Shown here piece by piece: positions 24,575-27,737 of a DNA stretch of 27,737 nucleotides. The notes below the pieces were generated by a model. It was not told the origin of the DNA, did no database searches, and was given only the letters and a program-made list of their open reading frames with translations. Made by a program: the position numbers and the translations under genes. Source of the stretch: WHTB01 sp050699035 (GTDB taxonomy: Bacteria; Actinomycetota; Actinomycetes; Propionibacteriales; Nocardioidaceae); assembly GCA_050699035.1 (NCBI GenBank), contig JBOHDE010000020.1, positions 1 to 27,737 on the forward strand, in the 5' to 3' direction. Numbering within the stretch: the stretch's first letter is position 1; each line of letters opens with the position of its first letter.

Positions 24575-25903
24575 ATGGCTCCCCGCACGACCAACTTTGT
24601 GGTCGTCGGCGCCGGGATACACGGCCTGTCCACGGCCTGGCACCTGGCGCGTGAGCTGCGCGCCCGCGGCCAGGACGGCTCGGCCGACGTCGTGGTGCTG
24701 GACAAGACCGGGGTCGGCGGCGGCGCTTCGGGGATCGCCTGCGGGGTCGTCCGCAACAACTACTTCCAGCCGGCGATGCGCCGGTTGATGGCGCACTCCG
24801 TGGCGGTCTGGGAGTCCGACCCGGCGGCCTTCTCGTACCACCCTGTCGGTTATCTGCAGCTCGGCCCGGAGGCGATGCGCGCGGGAGTTCGGCAGATCTA
24901 CCAGGAGCAGCAGGCGATCGGCTACCGGTCGACGCTGGTCGAGGGCGAGGCGGACTGCCGGGCCTATATGGACGGCCTCTTCCAGGACTGGCAGGCTGAG
25001 GGGACCAGCTGCGTCCTGCACGAGCACCAGGGCGGCTTCGCGAACAACCGGGAGTCGCTGCGCGGCTTGGCGGCCAAGGCGGAGGCAGCCGGTGTCCGCA
25101 TCCGCACCGGGGTGCGCGTCACCGGTCTCGACGTCCGCGACGGGGCGGTGCGGGCCGTGCTGACCGACCAGGGCACGATCCCGTGCGACCGCCTGATCGT
25201 CGCCGCCGGGCCGTGGACCAGAGACCTCTGGGCGATGCTGGGGCTGCCGGACACCGTCCCGGTCCGGGGCCCCGACGGCGGGCTGCAGGACCGGGCGATG
25301 TGGACCTACTGGCTGGTCCAGGAAGGCACCCTGAAGGTCGACCCGGCGACGTTCACGGACGCGCGTGGCGGGCCGCCCCCGGTCGTGCACGTCGACTCCG
25401 ACGCGCCGCTCTTCGACGCGGACGGCGAGCCGGTCACCGCGGAGCCGTGGGGCATCTACTACAAGCCGGACACCAACTTCGGCGGCGTCCAGGGCGGCAG
25501 CCTGCCGCGCCGGATCGAGCAGCCGACCGCCGAGGTCGCGGTCGACCCGTACGGCCCGGAGCAGTCCGCCTACACGTCCGGCGCCGAGTTCGCCCGGCTG
25601 TGGACCGCCGGGCTGGCGCACTGCCACAGTCGGTTCTGGGAGGCCCGCAGGCTGCTGTCTCCGGAGCCGTCCGGGGGGATCGGCTGCTTCACCCCGGACA
25701 GCTTCCCGGTGTTCGACCACTTCCTGGACAACGCGTACGTGATCGCCGACTCCAACCACGGCTACAAGATGATCGGCGTCGGCGCCCTGGTGGCCAAGGA
25801 GCTGCTCGGCGAGCCGCAGGAGCTGCTGGCGCCGTTCGCGTTCGCCCGCTACGAGCAGGGCCGGCTGCATCCCACCAGCAGTTCGCCGTTCCCCTGGAGC
25901 TGA
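24575..25903 (+). CDS. SoxB-like FAD-dependent oxidoreductase
   Basis: A 442-residue amine oxidase/dehydrogenase of the DAO fold. FAD motif FVVVGAGIHGLSTAWHLA is at 8-25. The segment GVGGGASGIACGVVRNNYF followed by AVWES aligns with soxB (GGGGSGRNTAIIRSNYL, LYES), so it is a SoxB paralogue. It lacks the STSHAPG motif that carries the covalent FAD histidine in dimethylglycine dehydrogenases. The C-terminal ADSNHGYKMIGVG is a flavin-proximal loop. I start at ATG 24575 (GAGAGG 11 bp upstream); ATG 24551 would add eight residues but lies on the candidate operator. Followed after 5 bp by the folate enzyme, with which it probably forms a two-part demethylase. Confidence 0.87.
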   Translation: MAPRTTNFVVVGAGIHGLSTAWHLARELRARGQDGSADVVVLDKTGVGGGASGIACGVVRNNYFQPAMRRLMAHSVAVWESDPAAFSYHPVGYLQLGPEAMRAGVRQIYQEQQAIGYRSTLVEGEADCRAYMDGLFQDWQAEGTSCVLHEHQGGFANNRESLRGLAAKAEAAGVRIRTGVRVTGLDVRDGAVRAVLTDQGTIPCDRLIVAAGPWTRDLWAMLGLPDTVPVRGPDGGLQDRAMWTYWLVQEGTLKVDPATFTDARGGPPPVVHVDSDAPLFDADGEPVTAEPWGIYYKPDTNFGGVQGGSLPRRIEQPTAEVAVDPYGPEQSAYTSGAEFARLWTAGLAHCHSRFWEARRLLSPEPSGGIGCFTPDSFPVFDHFLDNAYVIADSNHGYKMIGVGALVAKELLGEPQELLAPFAFARYEQGRLHPTSSSPFPWS

Positions 25904-25908
25904 CCGCC

Positions 25909-27090
25909 ATGCGCATCCCGTACGACGTCCCGAAGATCCACATGTACACACGCATCCGCAAGTCGCCGTACTTCTACGCGTCGCGTCGCCACGGTGTGCA
26001 GTCCTACAGCGTCTGCAACCGGATGTACCACCCGCGGCACTACGCCGACCCGATCGAGGAGTACTGGCGGCTGGTCCGTGACGTCACGCTGTGGGACGTG
26101 GGCGTCGAGCGTCAGGTCGAGATCACCGGGCCGGACGCGTTCACGTTCACCAACCTGCTGACGCCACGCGACCTGACCCGGTGCGAGGTCGGCCAGTGCA
26201 AGTTCGTGCTCACCACCGATGTCGAGGGCGGGGTCCTCAACAACCCGGTCCTGCTGCGGCTGGCCGAGAACCACTTCTGGCTCTCGGTCGCCGACGGGGA
26301 CGTGCTGCTGTGGGCCAAGGGGGTGGCGAGCCAGTCCGGGCAGGACGTGACCATCGGCGAGCCGGACGTGGCGCCGGTCCAGATCCAGGGCCCCAAGTCC
26401 AAGGCCGTGCTGGCGGCGCTGTTCGGGGAGGGCGTCCTCGACCTCCGCTACTACCGGATGCGGGAGTACGACCTGGACGGCATGGACGTCGTCGTCTCCC
26501 GGACCGGGTACAGCGGCGAGGTCGGCTACGAGATCTACCTCCGCAACGCCAGCCGGGACGGCGCCCGGCTATGGGACACGATCCTGCAGGCCGGTGAGCC
26601 GCACCAGCTGGCGGTGATCGGGCCGTGCCAGATCCGCCGGGTCGAGGCCGGCATCCTCAGCTACGGCTCCGACATCGTGCTCGACAACAACGCGTTCGCG
26701 GACTATGAGTTCCTCAACCCGTACGAGGCGGGGCTCGACTGGACGGTCGACCTGGACCAGGAGGCGGACTTCATCGGCAAGGCGGCGCTGACCCGGATCG
26801 CAGCCGCCGGCGTCGATCGGCAGGTGGTCGGCGTCGAGATCGGCGGCGACCCGCTGATCGGCTACCTCGAGGACTACCTCCCGGTGAACGCGGACGGCCG
26901 ACAGATCGGCCAGGTGTCGTCGGCGTTCTGGTCGCCACGTCTGGAGAAGAACGTCGGGTTCGCCCTGGTGGCAGCGGAGTACGCCGAGCTCGGCACCAAG
27001 TTCACGGTCCGGTCGGCGAGAGGCGAGTCCACCGCCGTCGTCGTACCCAAGCCGTTCTGGGACCCCAAGAAGCAGACCCCGAAGGAGTAG
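25909..27090 (+). CDS. DmdA/GcvT-like tetrahydrofolate-dependent methyl/aminomethyl transferase
   Basis: A 393-residue stand-alone GcvT-fold protein. VWD-type segments VTLWDVGVERQVEITGPDA and LLTPRDLTRCEVGQCKF, then VVVSRTGYSGEVGYEIYL, RRVEAGILSYGSD and YEAGLDWTVDL, follow the GcvT/DmdA order, with the C-terminal barrel at about 300-390. The N-terminal SPYFYASRRHGVQSYSVCNRM and GILSYGSD resemble DMSP demethylase DmdA more than glycine cleavage T. It would transfer a one-carbon unit to THF. The start is ATG 25909 with GGAG 10 bp upstream. Candidate substrates are dimethylglycine (with the upstream oxidoreductase), betaine or DMSP; context favours the first. Confidence 0.85.
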   Translation: MRIPYDVPKIHMYTRIRKSPYFYASRRHGVQSYSVCNRMYHPRHYADPIEEYWRLVRDVTLWDVGVERQVEITGPDAFTFTNLLTPRDLTRCEVGQCKFVLTTDVEGGVLNNPVLLRLAENHFWLSVADGDVLLWAKGVASQSGQDVTIGEPDVAPVQIQGPKSKAVLAALFGEGVLDLRYYRMREYDLDGMDVVVSRTGYSGEVGYEIYLRNASRDGARLWDTILQAGEPHQLAVIGPCQIRRVEAGILSYGSDIVLDNNAFADYEFLNPYEAGLDWTVDLDQEADFIGKAALTRIAAAGVDRQVVGVEIGGDPLIGYLEDYLPVNADGRQIGQVSSAFWSPRLEKNVGFALVAAEYAELGTKFTVRSARGESTAVVVPKPFWDPKKQTPKE

Positions 27091-27092
27091 GC

Positions 27093-27737
27093 ATGACCGC
27101 TGACACCCGCCCCGGCCTGACCGAACGGCTGGCCGCCGGACCGCTGATCTGTGCCGAGGGCTACCTGTTCGAGCTCGAGCGGCGCGGCTACCTCCAGGCC
27201 GGCGCCTTCGTGCCGGAGGTGGTGCTCGACCATCCGGAGCAGGTGACCGCCTTGCACCAGGAGTTCGTGCATGCCGGGTCGGACGTCGTCGAGGCGTTCA
27301 CGTACTACGCCCACCGCGAGAAGCTGCGGATCCTCGGCAAGGAGGACCTGCTGGAGCCGATGAACCGGCAGGCTCTCCAGCTGGCCCGACAGGTGGCCGA
27401 CGAGCACGGCGCGCTGCTCGCCGGAGACGTCTGCAACACGAACGTGTTCGACCCGGCCGATCCCGGGACGCATGACGACGTGCGGACGATGTTCGAGGAG
27501 CAGGTGGGCTGGGCGGTCGAGGAGGGCGCGGACTTCGTGATCGGCGAGACCTTCCGCTACGTCGGCGAGGCCGAGATCGCGCTCAAGGTCATCCGGCAGG
27601 CGGAGCTGCCCGCCGTGATCACACTCGTCGTCGACCACGACGACGTGATGCGAGACGGCGGATCGCTGCCGGAGGCCGCCAAGGGGCTGGCCGGCGGCGG
27701 CGCGGACGTGGTCGGGCTGAACTGCTCGCGCGGCCCG
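27093..27737 (+). CDS. Betaine-homocysteine methyltransferase-like protein (3' end outside window)
   Basis: The first 215 residues of a homocysteine S-methyltransferase family enzyme; the reading frame is open to the window edge. GYLFELERRGYLQAGAFVPE, then EQVTALHQEFVHAGSDVVEAF and TYYAHREKL, follow the betaine-homocysteine methyltransferase pattern. Cys211 in GLNCSRGP is the first of three expected zinc ligands; the paired cysteines would lie beyond the window. It would move a methyl from glycine betaine to homocysteine, giving dimethylglycine and methionine. The start is ATG 27093 with GAAGGAG 5 bp upstream, 2 bp after the preceding stop. No 3' end can be given. Confidence 0.88.
   Translation, partial: MTADTRPGLTERLAAGPLICAEGYLFELERRGYLQAGAFVPEVVLDHPEQVTALHQEFVHAGSDVVEAFTYYAHREKLRILGKEDLLEPMNRQALQLARQVADEHGALLAGDVCNTNVFDPADPGTHDDVRTMFEEQVGWAVEEGADFVIGETFRYVGEAEIALKVIRQAELPAVITLVVDHDDVMRDGGSLPEAAKGLAGGGADVVGLNCSRGP

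Noticed and set aside
25183..25908. In-frame upstream extension of the DmdA-like gene
   Set aside because: It lies inside the oxidoreductase gene in another frame and is Arg/Pro-rich; family similarity starts at ATG 25909 behind a ribosome site.
26874..27638. 254-codon open frame opposite the BHMT-like gene
   Set aside because: The plus-strand frame has clear homocysteine methyltransferase motifs and a strong ribosome site; the opposite frame has none.

Overview
The window is high-GC DNA from an actinobacterium. Gene order groES-groEL1-sigD-anti-sigma-guaB2-guaB3-(gabD)-choD-guaA matches the arrangement I know from Mycobacterium and related actinobacteria. GTG starts, CIRCE control of groES, ATGA/GTGA gene overlaps and probable leaderless promoters fit that too. 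A member of the Nocardioides/Propionibacteriales side is my best guess, but the sequence alone does not settle the genus.

Left part (about 1-13,700): a conserved housekeeping block. A leftward methyltransferase gene (126-1295) is divergent from the heat-shock operon groES-groEL1 (1515-3521), which has a CIRCE operator with the promoter built into it. Next come an ECF-type sigma factor of the SigD/ShbA group and its membrane anti-sigma factor with repetitive Pro-rich and Asp-rich tails (3772-5461). After these lie guaB2 and guaB3 (5609-8279), a succinate-semialdehyde dehydrogenase coupled to a ChoD-like GMC oxidoreductase (8562-11860), and guaA (12120-13685). guaB2 and guaA make GMP from IMP and have the same -10 hexamer.

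Middle (13,686-19,000): two intergenic regions rich in inverted and direct repeats flank a leftward five-gene operon. That operon encodes an OpuC-type quaternary-amine ABC importer (permease, ATPase with C-terminal CBS region, second permease, binding lipoprotein) followed by a nitrilase-superfamily amidohydrolase. A 14-codon upstream ORF with a strong ribosome binding site overlaps the first permease start.

Right part (19,001-27,737): a divergent methylated-glycine catabolic locus. Leftward run an IclR regulator and soxB-soxD-soxA-soxG (heterotetrameric sarcosine oxidase), all overlapping or nearly so. Rightward run a SoxB-like FAD oxidoreductase, a DmdA/GcvT-like folate enzyme and a betaine-homocysteine methyltransferase-like gene cut by the window end. 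Together with the importer the genes suggest a route: uptake of glycine betaine (or a similar compound), methyl transfer to homocysteine to give dimethylglycine, folate-linked oxidative demethylation to sarcosine, then to glycine. The middle step would be done by an unusual two-gene pair. This is the least conventional part of the window and is an inference from family and context. The 71-bp divergent spacer carries a TTGCC-N5-GGCAA dyad that is a candidate IclR-family operator.
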